Assembly (NCBI GenBank): GCA_964019165.1
Contig: OZ025268.1
Coordinates: forward strand, 342,001-406,000
Reading direction: 5' to 3'
DNA length: 64,000 bases
From: Mastigias papua
Lineage: Eukaryota > Cnidaria > Scyphozoa > Rhizostomeae > Mastigiidae
The notes beneath the pieces are model-generated. The model made no database searches. It worked only from the letters and a program-made list of their open reading frames with translations, and was not told the DNA's origin. The number at the start of each line of letters is the position of its first letter. Position 1 is the stretch's first letter. The translations under genes and the position numbers were made by a program. Below, one piece after another: positions 21,636 to 43,600 of this stretch.

Positions 21636-24037
21636 GATTTCAGATTCAGATTCAGATTTTTATTTCTAACAATAGCCTACGTACAATTTACATCGCATAG
21701 GTAACAACAGCTATTGAAGAATAACAAAATGTAAACGTAACATGGTTAGAGCTAAAATTGTCTAACAAACAAGAATGAGTATAACAAATAAATACTGACC
21801 AACCAAGCAAACGAACACAAAAATAAATAAAAAAAAAAAAAATAAATAAAATAAAACAAAATGCTCTAGATCTACTCTTCTATGATTAACTGCGATCTAA
21901 GTTATTAAGGTATTAAAGATCACGTTTTTCATTCTGCGAATAGCTATTTTTTAGGCACTTGGTTATAAACTGAAATATATGTTGATCGCAAATTTGGTCA
22001 TTTTGTAGCAGAAAAATGAACTTTGCCGTCTCATCGAGACCATTAAAACATTTGTTATGTAGTGATATATATGCAAAAGTTTTTTCTCTCTCAAGTTTAT
22101 TTAATTTGCATCTCATAATACAATGCAGTTCGTCCTCTTTTTCTCCGCATGTGGTACAAATTCGTTGATCTGGACTTGGTTTTGGTCTCTGGTATCTCTG
22201 AGTTTCTATTTTAAGTTTATGATCCGATAGTCGAAATTTACTTATTGTTTTCCGTATAGTCAAGTTGCTTATTTTTGTAATATATGTTTCCATTCCAAAA
22301 TCCTTCTTAAACAACAAGTAAGTCCGCATTTTCGGTTGATTTCTTAAACTTGACATAGTATTCTGTACACTAATATCAGTAATACGTTGATATACGTAGT
22401 TTATTAATTGTCTACGAGGTGGATGTTCGTTAATTGTATTGTTATGGGAATTTGCCCATATATCGCCTAAACCATGTTTTACAATGATATCTTTCAAACT
22501 TTGCGTCCAAGAGAGCCTATTCGTTATATCTTCCGTATAAATCGTTTTAAGAATAACATTTATTGGGTCATTAATTATGCGAAGCCAATTATCAATGGTT
22601 ACTTTAAAGCCTGATATGTGTAATTGCTTCCGCCCTAATTCGCATCGGCAACCAACATTGGAAGTACGCTTCGTTACCCCTAAAATATGCTTACATAATT
22701 TAATATTCAATTTTTCGATTGGATTCTTATCATTAAATCCCTGCTTTAAACATCCCCAGAGTTCTATTCCATATATTAGTATAGGTTTTACTAAAGCATC
22801 AAATAAATCGAGCGATAATTTAGCATAGTTTCTAAAATTCACTCCTAAACAGTTTCTGAGTTTGAAGTATGCCTTCAATCCTCTTCTATACAGGTCATCA
22901 AGAAGATTTTTAATAGAGAAAGACGATGTTAATAGAAATCCTAAATAGTTAAAGCGTTTAACAACTTCTAGTTCTTCGTTCTGATAATAAAACTTGTTTG
23001 TATCTAGTATTCTGCCACTTTTATTGAATATCATACATTTAGTTTTAGCAACATTTACTTTCATTTCTTTTTGTAAGCAGTAGTTGTCTAGTTGGTTTAG
23101 AGAGTATTGCAAGCCCTTCTTTGATTCTGACAAAATTACTATATCATCCGCCCAGAAAAGTGACCCTACCTTTATATTTCCTATAGTTGCTGGTGCAGAG
23201 TCGTTCTTATTAAAAAGTTCTGGAAGATCACTAATAAATATATTAAATAAAGTTGGACTAAGTATGCATCCTTGTTTAACTCCAATGTTTACATCAAAAA
23301 AAGTCAGTTCGTTTATGACCAATTCTTATACACGTTTTCTCGTGGAGATACATACTTTCTATGACATCAAAAATATTTCCTCTAATTCCCATACTGGTTA
23401 GCTTTCTAAGTAGTATATCTCTAGGTACTTTGTCGTATGCCTTCTCAAAGTCAATAAAGGCAGCGTAAAGTTTGGCTTTTTTATTATTCAGATAATAATC
23501 AGCTAATGAATGTAATATGTTTAAACAATCAGATGTTCTATTTCCTTTTACAAAGCCAAACTGTTCTTGCTTTATTATTTGATTTGCTATTGCAAACTTT
23601 GTTATTCTCTCATTTATAATTACATTAAAAAACTTTCCTATGCATGACAGTAAAGCTATCCCTCTGTAGTTGGTTTCTACCATCTTATCTCCTTTTTTAT
23701 GTATGGGGACTATTATGCTTTGAGACCATGTTTCTGGGAACACCATATAGTGTAAAAGACTATTAAACAGATTTAAAAATATCTCAGGGTATGTCTCAAC
23801 ACAACAAATTATCATCTCATTTGATATTTGATCTAAACCTGCCGATTTACCTTGCTTTAATTTTTTTGTAGCATTCTGTAATTCAGTTAAAGTTATTAAG
23901 TTGGTCATAGTAGAATCAGTTTCTGAGTTTTCTATAGGATTTGAGAGACTTATCTGTTTTCCAGATTGCAATAATGATTTAAACATTTTGTGAATGTGAA
24001 CTGCTAGTACTCTTGTTTTGGCATACTGTTTTTTCAA
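21636..24037 (-). mobile_element. LINE-type retrotransposon, 5'-truncated
   Basis: A minus-strand non-LTR element. Its reverse transcriptase starts within the domain region, with no endonuclease part upstream, so it is probably 5'-truncated near 24037. The 3' end appears to be a short hexamer array (GATTCA units, 21636-21661) rather than poly(A). No target duplication was identified. A separate A-rich run at 21827-21855 lies between the stop codon and the hexamer array. Confidence 0.8.
21913..24037 (-). pseudogene. LINE reverse transcriptase split by a frameshift
   Basis: Two overlapping frames (24037-23294 and 23322-21913) are parts of one reverse transcriptase. The first holds the region before the active site and motif A (AAFIDFEKAYDKVP). 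The second holds the GVKQGC motif, the catalytic FWADDIVIL motif and a long C-terminal part with a CCHC-like cluster (CTTCGEKEDELHCIMRC). The break falls in a run of seven T on the minus strand (23295-23301); one base more or less there explains the frame change. The copy is probably inactive. The LINE clade was not resolved. Confidence 0.88.
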
Positions 24038-26316
24038 CAGTTAAGAGTGAGGTCGTGAAATGACTGATAAGATGTAGTTCCTTCGGCTTCTATCACGTGT
24101 TTTCTACTATCATTGGAAGCAGATTGGCAAAGGCAATTGTGTACTTGGCCGTAGTTGGCTGGTGCCATTATAGTAGTTGATCAGCAGGTATTTGTGGTAA
24201 TATCATATCTATGGGTAATACCAATGAATTTGTACATGCAAGAAGCGAATGTAGAGGGGGTGATCGCCTGCTGGCCTGGCAATATTACTACCTGGCTGGC
24301 AAATATTGAATGTTAGAATTTGTTGGTGCATGTTGTTGCATACTGTTGCTTGTTTCTCTTGCCTCACTCACGTCCTACAACACACCCGAGCTCCAACCTC
24401 ACACCAGTCCCTCTCATCCGCACTCTATTCTGGTCCTGTTGTGCTGTTCAGTTGTTTAAATAAGTGCTTGATGCGTATTCGGGGTTCAACCGGTAAAGGC
24501 TAGGGTTAGCACCAAACTCTTAGTCAAGCCCCCCGTTGTCAAGTGATAGATTTGTTTGCATCATCCCTTTAGAGCTGGTTTACTAAGCTAATATTCCACA
24601 CTAATAGGCTACTTAATGCTCTCTTAATGCTTTTTCTCCCTTCTACGTCGTCTTTATTTTTTAGTTTTATCTTGATTTAAGACAAACGTTTTAAAGTGAA
24701 AGGGACACGCCATAGCATAAGATTTCTTATAAGAGGTTCGAACCTATTTTCGTTATGCTACTGGTCGTTTCTCATCTTTCCATTTTCCCTCCATCCCTTC
24801 CATATCCCTCTTCAACATTTAATATATTTATTTATCTTTATTTCCCTAAACATACATCGGATTTTCTCCAGATTTAATATTTCACTTCTCTTTAAACTTA
24901 TGAAGGGTGTTCCCCCTTTGTTCCTCATATGTCAGTAGTACGAAAATGAGAGAATGTGCCCATTTTGAAAGGAGATTTATGTCGTTTACATATAACACAA
25001 AACCGAAAAATTGGAAGCATGAATTTTTAATGAAAAATCTTTGAAAATGAAGATATGAAAAAAACAATAACTTAATATATAAAAGTTATTGAAATGATTA
25101 AATACAACATGGTGCAAAAACGTTTTTACTGCACTTTTCTTAGAAAAATCATCTACCTTCCTCCTACAACAAATTATAGCATATACACACCATATGAGAT
25201 TCTACTGTGTAATAATCTTAATTTTCAACTATAATATACACGTGCTTATTCGTAACACAGCAAAATAGAGACAAATAAAGAAAGTTGGCTACTTCGCGGA
25301 GATTCTGATGATGTACTGAGAATGAAACAGCTAACAATCTTCAGTATGGAAAACTTCAATATGGAAAAGAGGGGACAGGATAGCTGGTAAACAAAAGATT
25401 AGAACTGTATAAGACTTTGGTAAAAACCAGGTCTAACATAGAAGTTAGGGAATTGGGTCCTTATAGTGAAAGAAGAATAACAACCAGACAATTTTCAGAT
25501 GAAAACCGCGAATCTTGATACGAATAAAGAAACCTCATAATATCTCTAAGAAGATCTTTTGTTAGATGTCAGGAATCTCATTTATCTTTTTTATTCTGAA
25601 AACAAGATGGAAATCACCCTGGCATATTATAAGGATGGATCTAGCATACCCTGCCAAACAAGGCCATTGAGTTTTTCCCTGAAGAGAATGGCTACAAAGA
25701 TTTAGAGGTCATCCATGAACCACCTCCTGAATCAAGATAATAGATGGACAGAGCATAAAGGTCCCACTCCTCCTATAGAGCAGCAATTTCAGTAGCATAT
25801 CCACAAATTTGCGCAAAACAGAAAGGGATGCCAAAATATTCACAGATCCATAAACACTGCTACTGGATAGCTATTTCAACTTATGGTTTAAAATCCAAAG
25901 TTTTCATGGACGATTATGCATATGATGACGATGATGATTCAAAGTGACATTTTTTAAATCTAGTCTTAGTAATATGGTGCTGGCGGAATTCAATAGATGA
26001 AATATGCCCCCTTGACGATAGTGTCTTCGTAACCCGGTTGATATTAGAAACTTGACTGATACGAGGCTTTCGGCTGCATTTGAGTAGGCAGCATTAGAAG
26101 AAAACCAAAGGATATAATAGAAACAGGCTGGGGAGAATATGAAAAGAATAAAAATTGGAAATGGTATTGTACTTAAGAAAAATGCATTGTGCAATCATTA
26201 AGTGTTAAGTGTTCCTACTCTTTTCCCGTCAACAAGGTACACGGTATTACGTTCTTGAAATTAACAATAAAACAACAACTTAATGACTAAAGATCAAAGA
26301 ATATGCGTGAATGTTA
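24038..26316. other. Intergenic stretch, no gene recognised
   Basis: About 2.3 kb of AT-rich DNA between the LINE and the 3' UTR of the CNTNAP-like gene. No exon, RNA gene or clear terminal repeat was identified. Confidence 0.5.
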
Positions 26317-26322
26317 TTTATT
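26317..26322 (-). terminator. Poly(A) signal of the CNTNAP-like gene
   Basis: The minus strand reads AATAAA about 137 bases downstream of the stop codon, a plausible cleavage and polyadenylation signal. Confidence 0.5.
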
Positions 26323-26458
26323 CCAAAAGTGTTTGTCCTACTTTTCCTATGCCACCTGAACATGACGCTAAGAAATATAAAAGTCAAATTTCGGAGCAGT
26401 TTTTAGGTATCCAAATAGCAATGAGCATGGAACATGTATCCATGGGGTGCAAAGTCGC

Positions 26459-35542
<9,084 letters not shown>

Positions 35543-38500
35543 TTCTTGATGCGAACTACTACTTGCCGCATAGTTGATTTGTAGCGCCCATAAAATATCC
35601 CACAATTCAGTGTGAATTGAATAACCTCTCGTAGTCACGTGACCATTAGTAAGCCAAACAGTGAGTCATGCCTTTGTTTGCTCAAAGCTATAGATGATTG
35701 TACTGCAGTTTCAATGATACTTGTCAGAAGTCTATTGTTATACACATCTCAATGGTATTCATCTTTATGATGTTATTATAGACCTTGCATACTGGCAACT
35801 TCTACTGTTCTCCAAACTAGTGACGCATTTGAGCAACAACATGAACGATGGACAATCTGTCGTGCAATTCAAGAGTTCATTAAAATGTCCGCAACACACT
35901 TGTAACTAAGCTGCCATAACTTCACAAACAATACTAAATTAGATTGTTATCTGATAGTGACTCTTATTTACTTTTGAGCTAAAAGAAAGTGAATAGCTAA
36001 AGTAGATTATTTTTACCTACTTGTTGTAATCATGTTCATGCTTGCAGTTGTAGACATTTCTTACAAAAGTAGCATTTCAATAAATTTTCCCCAGGGGGTG
36101 CTCATATATATTTAGGATAGGGTGCTCAGGTTACTTTTTGAGTTATTTTTGGGCTCAGCAAATTATACAGTTACTTTTTTGGGTTCATGAAATGCCGAAT
36201 TATTTTTTTGGGCCTTGAATGGCTTACACGCAAGTGTAGGCTACCCCCGTAATTCGTTTGTGTTTTGTTACTTCCCGTGTTTTGTTCATACTATATGTCC
36301 CCTTGTATTGTTTTCATAAAGATTCTCAGATTATAATTTAGAGGTACTCAGGATAGCAAGACTAATTTGAGCTTTCTCATTTAACGATAATCTGAGAATC
36401 TTTATGAAAACAATACAAGGGGAATATATAGTGTGAACAAAACACAGGAAGTAACAGAACACAAATGATTTTTTTCACCAATTGTAGATGAAAACTTCAC
36501 AACGGATCTTCTGGATGGAACGGATTTTCTTCGTTATTTTTTTCGGCGTGCAAGGCAGGAAATTTTTTTGGGTAAATTTCTATGCTAGAATTATATTTCT
36601 GGGGGGATAGTTTGTACCCCAGCCTAAGCACCCCTATCCTAAATGTAAACGAGTACCCCCCTGGGAAATTTGATATTATTAAGACTTTCCAGTTATTGTA
36701 AATAGGTTTCATTTTCTTCACGATATATCAAGCAGCAATTGCGCTGATGATTGCTCTAACTAGATCTCCCTACATCAGTCTACGGTAGGGTGAGAGGGGA
36801 CATTATTGAAACGTGCAAGTTCCAAGCTTCCTTTGTTTGTCCAGACATCAAACTACACTACAGGCACGCAGGAGGGGAGGGGCTGCAGCCCCCCCCCCCC
36901 ACTTTTCTGCTCATGTATGACATTAAGATTAAGGCATTCGATCCAAAAGAAATTAGATCTCCTTTTTCCGTGTTAAAGTTCATTCACCTTTAGAAAGTAC
37001 CAGGGCTGGAGTCATCAGGACCTATTGGAGGTAAATAACCCAAGTTTTTTCAAAACGTGATGCTATAGACTAGTCCAAAAGTCTCATAAACATGTAAAAT
37101 CAGGGAAGGGTTCTGTGTTCTTGGTCACCTAGTGCTTAACATGATCTTGTTGCTCTGAAAACGTATGTCTCTATCATTTTACCTGATCTGGCAACAATCT
37201 TTATAGAGTAGCAATAAGGTCTATTCAACTTTCCCACCAAAACTCCAGTGATTTTATCTGCCATTTTCTACCAAGATTGGATGCATGTCTATATTCAAAC
37301 AGGGCGTTTCCCATTGAATTATAGGGCGTGGCTAGCAAAATGTTTACAGGGGCTCTGTCCCTGACCCCCTACTGCCTTCCTACTACCGTCATTGTTGCAT
37401 ACTTCCGTATGGACTTGCAACTTATCCCAGCCCCCCCCCCCAATTCAAAAATGTGCTCTGGTGTCCCTGTACTAGAAGTCATCATCTCAAATTGCAGTAC
37501 TGCCACTGCAAACTGGATTTAAGGAAGCATTCTTGTCAAACCATACTACATCAATGTGGAATGATTCCCCAGAAACAGTGATCAATGCAATAACATTTAA
37601 AGAATTTGAGAAACTACTTCACTTGGTTTGGAAGGACCAGCCTTCTAAATTTGACTTGCATGCTACCAACCACTGTGAAACTGCAAGCATGGGTGCTTCC
37701 TCTGCTACCATCCAATTTCTTATTCATTCTAGACTCTTCTTATTTCAAATTTCTATCATTCTAAACTTTTTTTATCAACATCCAACTCTGCCAAGGTGAA
37801 CTGCTGCTACTGCAGCTACCATTAATACAGCTTGAAGCACATGTGCATGTATTAAACTATATTCATAGGAGCATCGAATAGAGGCTTTGTGCCTGTCAAT
37901 GTATTTATCAATCAATAATTATCAATATCATTGTATTCATGAGCACATGGGAGGCTTTAAATTTAGGGACAGGGTGCAAACTGTCTGCCCAAGTAACTCA
38001 TCTGTTCCCTAAATTAGTTGGTTGTCCAGCCATATTGAACTACACCTATTTTCAGGAAAAACTATATTTCTTTCAGAAGAAATTGCCCAAAATGAAGTGG
38101 ATTTCTGCCAAACTGGGGGAGCTGCAGCCCCCCAGCTCCCCTCCTCTTGCACTTATGATTGTATTGTGCTGTCAATGCAAAACCCCTCAAGCTGGTAACC
38201 TGAGAGATATTTGAATTTACTGTTTCTATGGTAATACAATCTTGCATTCAAAGGCCCTAAACCACCTAAGAAAGACTGAATAGCAACCAGCAAGGCACTT
38301 TAACAAAGATGACAGTTGACTATTAAAAGCAAGGTATTTGCAATATTATTAAAGGAGAGCGAGCTGGCATTGATCAACTATGAACAACAGAATACTTGAC
38401 CTGTGGGTTGAACTTTGGTCAAATTTCAAAATGCACACTAAATTTAGGACTATATTTAAATTTAAGGTAAAAATACTAGGAAAATTACTGCATAAATGCT

Positions 38501-39532
38501 TAGAGCTGTGACAAAACAAGCAAAATATTGCTTCATGCCCCTTCCCCCACTGAGATGAGCTCAGAAGTGCAAATGCTACAAGATAAACAAAACAAATCAT
38601 TGCAGTTCATTTCATGGCAAATGTGTGACAATGGATGCTCTCAAATAAAAAGAAAACTGATTTGCAAAGGGTCCCAAAGTCTTATAAATTTCACATGTAT
38701 CTATATACTGAGCATTATATATGACTGACTTGTTTTTCTAGAAAATTTAATAAAACAGCCTACAATGACAAACACAAATGCACAGATTCCATTCTAGTTG
38801 TCACAGATTTATTAGGTTGTTGGTTATGGAATGAGGGTTGTGGGGTGAAGGGTGTTGGGAATATGAAACCATACAATGAAATTCAAGCAAGATGAAATAA
38901 ATCCAGGGGTTATGACAAAGATGAGGGATACATACATTTGGCAAAAGGTGGTCATTAGGATTCTTCTTTAAGTATTATCCTCCATACATTCTGTTCCACA
39001 GAATAACTGTCAGATAGTGATCAAAGTTCATTGTTGCTAATGGCAAGCATGATAATTCTTATCCACCCACTTCCATTAGCCCTTCCATGCCACAGGGTCT
39101 GTCTGTTGCCTTTCATTATCAGAAGCACTAGAGGCATATTTGCCCTCTTCAAATCAATGATACTTTCATATAACAAGAGATAAGCTAGCACTTTTATTAC
39201 ATTTCAGATAATACAACAGCAATTCAGCAAAAGATGATCAAACTTATATATAATAGTCTGCTGCTCGTTGAAGCTAAAATGCAAACCATGGTACTAATGA
39301 TTTCCTAGAACAGTAGATTAATTTCCATTAAAAATTTTCTGAGCTGCAAAATACTATTGAGGGTTTGACAAAGGTATTCTGCACAAACTTGTGCCCCCTT
39401 TGCCTCTCTGGTGTCCCTGTAATGATCCACCTCTACTTATGTTTTTCTTCCCATCAACAATAAACACATAAGGCTGGATATAGCTGATGATTTTTCAAGA
39501 CATACAATTTAAACTTAACTCAATGATTAAAG
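35543..39532. other. Intergenic region between CNTNAP-like and PTRHD1
   Basis: No gene recognised. It contains the 5' flank of the CNTNAP-like gene, a foldback MITE (36088-36666), and two patches with a GGGGCTGCAGCCCCC-type core (about 36872-36900 and 38117-38137) that look like decayed copies of one repeat. The right edge may hold the PTRHD1 3' UTR. Confidence 0.5.
36088..36666. mobile_element. Foldback MITE
   Basis: 579 bp with imperfect inverted ends of about 45 bp (left TCCCCAGGGGGTGCTC; right, read inward, TCCCAGGGGGGTACTC, both followed by TTTAGGATAGGG) and a flanking repeat AATTT (36083-36087, 36667-36671). Inside is a second inverted pair (about 36273-36342 and 36386-36452) containing CTTGTATTGTTTTCATAAAG and its complement. 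It has no coding capacity. The superfamily is not assigned. Confidence 0.7.
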
Positions 39533-40554
39533 TTATTTAAACAATTTGAATTTCTTAAAATATTGCTGGATCTCATCTTTCGGATATGGTTTTGTGGCTA
39601 TGCATGTTGGAAAGTTCTCAGGATGTTCAATCCACATCTTATGATCAATTCCTTTTTCACACAAAATATTTGCTAATGATACTAGACTTTCTTTATCTTT
39701 TGCCTGAAATAAATTATTACAATCTGTTACTAAATACAGGAAATAGGTCACCAACCTCAAGACAGATACAGATGAACAATATCACACAAAATATCCTCAT
39801 TGTAGCAAAAAGTGGCATAGAAAGATGACTTACCATCCTAACTTAGTTGAAATTACTATCATCATAATCACTACTTTCTTAATTTAATTTTTAACTAAGC
39901 ATTAAACTAAAAAAAGTAGTGATCATGATGATCTGCTTCAGTAATATCACAGAATAGATAATAGGCACAGATCTGTTGTAAAAATCTATTATCTATTCTG
40001 TTGTAATATCTTACCTTTCTATTGTTCATATTTACTTTCATTTCATATTCAAACATTTAAGCAGGGTAGCCCTTTAGCAGTGCTGATGCTAAAGGGGCCT
40101 TCCTGACCAAAACTAAATAAGTAAATTTAAAATGTATAAGTACACAAAAATATTAAAATTATTAACTATTTACAAAAAAAATTGTAGAATATTTCCTGTT
40201 TCATTTTATTTTATTCTAATTGGTAACCTTTACAACGAGTCTTACATTGCATATTTCAATGAGACATATAGCTTTAAAAAGGCTCATTCAGTTCTCTCGT
40301 TGCTTACAATTTCGCCCATAAACATGCAGCATGCAACAATAAGCTATATATATATACTTACATACCTCTAAAACAACTTTATGCATTGAGTCCAGATCAC
40401 TTAAATAGTCTTTTGTAAATTTGTCTGTATAAAATAAATGTACTGCTGCTATACATGCATGGCAACATTGAGCAATCAAAGCACCGGTAGGCCAGCCTTT
40501 ACTGTCAATAAGATCTCTACGGACAACAACGTATTGTACAACTCTGGAGGCCAT
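39533..40554 (-). CDS. PTRHD1: PTRHD1, peptidyl-tRNA hydrolase domain protein
   Basis: Two exons, 40554-40366 and 39703-39533, join in phase 0 to give 119 aa, close to the size of the PTRHD1 core. The protein belongs to the Pth2-like fold, whose members release peptides from stalled peptidyl-tRNA; the activity of PTRHD1 itself is not settled. Conserved features include VQYVVVRRDL near the start, GWPTGALIAQCCHA (matching the WPAGALVAQACHA block of vertebrate PTRHD1), KVVLEAKD at the splice, IDHKMWIEHPENF, and a C-terminus of PYPKDEIQQYFKKFKLFK. The start at 40554 (MASRVVQ) is chosen because homology begins there and it lies in an AAGATGGC context; an in-frame Met at 40611 is upstream and unlikely. 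It is divergently paired with a plus-strand gene 96 bp away. Confidence 0.95.
39858..39932. repeat. Hairpin in the PTRHD1 intron
   Basis: Inverted repeat with 20-bp arms (39858-39877 and 39913-39932) matching at 19 of 20 positions, with core ATCACTACTTT / AAAGTAGTGAT. A second hairpin with 16-bp arms (ACAGAATAGATAATAG and its complement) follows near 39950-40002. Possibly remnants of a small foldback element. Confidence 0.6.
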
Positions 40555-40650
40555 CTTGCAATATGTGACTTCTCTGGGTTCTCTATGGTTCTCTGTTTTC
40601 TTATGGGGCACAAGGGTACAAGGATGAAATTAATTCCTCTTGACAACAAA
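40555..40650. promoter_or_regulatory. Compact bidirectional promoter with TISU/YY1-like starts
   Basis: Only 96 bp separate the start codons of PTRHD1 (minus) and the plus-strand gene at 40651. Both start codons sit in the same kind of context: CAAGATGGCC for PTRHD1 and CAAAATGGCGGC for the plus gene. These resemble the TISU element, which combines a YY1 site with a start codon for very short leaders and is common in housekeeping genes. No TATA box is obvious. Confidence 0.6.
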
Positions 40651-43600
40651 ATGGCGGCAGTTGCTTTCATTGGAAGCACGAGGGATGAACAGCAATTGGC
40701 AAAGGAGTTCTGGAAAGGTGTAAGCTATCCAGATGAGGGTGATGGAAAATGGAGCAAAATTGTGACTGGGAAAGGTATGGTATGTGTATATTCTTTAATA
40801 GCAGCCGCTTTACTGAAAAGTTTGAGTGTGGTTCGGCGCGAGACCATACATATAGGGGCTCTTCAAAGAGGCATACAAATAGGGGCTGTCATACAAATAG
40901 GGGCGCTGCGGGTGGCCATTTGATGGATCGCAACAACATCACAACTCTAGACACAGAACTCATAGAATAACAACAAATGCGATATGACGGGGGTTATCTC
41001 GAAGCAATACAACTACTCCCAGTGGTATTCACTACATGCATTCACTTGTACAGTTTGGATGAAGAACCATTTCATGGCCAGTGTACTGTACATATGACAG
41101 ACGCACAACTATCGCCTCCTTTTCCTTTCACAGGAACCTTCTAGGTAACCGACTGTTTTCTATTACACTGTAGAGAAATTTTGACGAAATCTTTCATAGT
41201 TTTCGAGAAGAGACATACCATACATATCTTAGGCCATACGCCGTATACACCGCTGTAAACACAGTAGTATAGGAAGATAGGGCGCACTTGGGAAATATAT
41301 GAGTCGTGTCTCCCTATTAATTTCAGATATGAATATTATGTAATCGAATTTTCTCTATCGATTTGTGAAGAAAGTTTAGCGAAATCTCTTATAGTTTCGG
41401 AGAAGAGACATACCATACATATAGGGGCATGTCTCATAACAAATAGAATTCGTGTCTCCTTACCCATTTCCGACCAAAATAATATGTAATCGAATTTTCT
41501 CTATCGATCTGTGAAGAAATTTTGACGAAATATTTCATAGTTTTCGAGAAGAGACATACCATACATATAGGGGCCCTTAGGCCATACGCCGTATACACCG
41601 CTGTAAACACAGTAGTATAGGAAGATAGGGCGCACTTGGGAAATATATGAGTCGTGTCTCCCTATTAATTTCAGATATGAATATTATGCAATCGAATTTT
41701 CTCTATCGATCTGTGAAGAAATTTTGACGAAATCTCTTATAGTTTCGGAGAAGAGACACACCATACATATAGGGGCATGTCTCATGACAAATAGAATTCG
41801 TGTCTCCTTACCCATTTCCGACCAAAATAATATGTAATCGAATTTTCTCTATCGATCTGTGAAGAAATTTTGACGAAATATTTCATAGTTTTCGAGAAGA
41901 GACATACCATACATATAGGGGCCCTTAGGCCATACGCCGTATACACCGCTGTAAACACAGTAGTATAGGAAGATAGGGCGCACTTGGGAAATATATGAGT
42001 CGTGTCTCCCTATTAATTTCAGATATGAATATTATGTAATCGAATTTTCTCTATCGATTTGTGAAGAAAGTTTAGCGAAATCTCTTATAGTTTCGGAGAA
42101 GAGACATACCATACATATAGGGGCATGTCTCATAACAAATAGAATTCGTGTCTCCTTACCCATTTCCGACCAAAATAATATGTAATCGAATTTTCTCTAT
42201 CGATCTGTGAAGAAATTTTGACGAAATATTTCATAGTTTTCGAGAAGAGACATACCATACATATAGGGGCCCTTAGGCCATACGCCGTATACACCGCTGT
42301 AAACACAGTAGTATAGGAAGATAGGGCGCACTTGGGAAATATATGAGTCGTGTCTCCCTATTAATTTCAGATATGACTATTATGTAATCGAATTTTCTCT
42401 ATCGATTTGTGAAGAAAGTTTAGCGAAATCTCTTATAGTTTCGGAGAAGAGACATACCATACATATAGGGGCATGTCTCATAACAAATAGAATTCGTGTC
42501 TTCTTATCCATGTCCGACCAAAATAATATGTAATCGAACATTCTCTATCAAACTGTTAAGAAATTTTGACGAAATCTCTCATAGTTTTCGAGAAGAGACA
42601 CACCATACATATAGCGGCTCTAAGGCTATACGCCGTATACACATGCACAGTAGTATTCCAACATAGTGAGTACTTGGAGGAAATGTAAGTTGTGTGTCCG
42701 TCTTTTGTTGTCTTGCATCATCATCATCTCCCACAGTTACTGTTATCATGTCGCTTAACTTGTCGGTGACGTATTGTCTAATCTTAGTATACTGTTGTTT
42801 TTTGTGTTGCGTCACCATGCCATTGCATTGCCCCCTTAGTTACGTCATAATAATATGTATATAGTGCGGCTCCGGTGTGCCTGATGTAGTTAGTCAGTCA
42901 TTATGTGAAGTCGTCGTTAGCGGTTGTTGTAGAGAGGCTCAGTCAAAGTGGTTTGTCGTATTGAGAGTGTCGTGATGCCGTTTTTGGTTATTTGTGTTGA
43001 GTCATTGTGTATTTTCCTCCTGTAACATCTTTGTTACTTTTCAGTATAGTGTAATGCATTCTGTGAAGAAAGGTTCACGAAATCTGGCATCGTTTTCGAG
43101 ACAAAGAGACCATACATACAGGGGCCCGTAATGTACACAGTACAATACAAACACAGGGTATATTTGCGAAAAATATAGTTAGTGACCTTTAATCAATTTC
43201 AGGAGACTAAGCTTATTTTCTCTATCGATACCTGAAGAAAATCTGGAGACACTTCTGGTTGTTGATGAGAAGAGATTTGGTATTCATGCAGGGGCTCGTA
43301 GGGTATGTTTCGTTATAAGCTGTGATATTGGTCAGTCTATCGTAAATTGGCCTTCAGCTCGCCAGAGGATAATAAAAATAGTGATACATGCCTGAGCTGA
43401 ACTCGTGACTGTTCTTTTGATATTAGGGAGTGGTCATATAGTATCTGCTATATGGGGTGGATGATTTATCTACTTCACCAAATAAATTTGTGGCCCATCC
43501 TAGATTTACGTTTAATTTTTGTGGCCCAATAGCAAACTCGTGATATTTTTCATGACCCCATAAACCCCGTAGCCAGGCCTGTGTTTCAGGGGTTGCACAA

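Noticed and set aside
40438..40923. Long plus-strand frame running from PTRHD1 antisense into the transposon
   Set aside because: Only 40651 to about 40779 looks like a real exon; the rest is antisense to PTRHD1 or transposon end.
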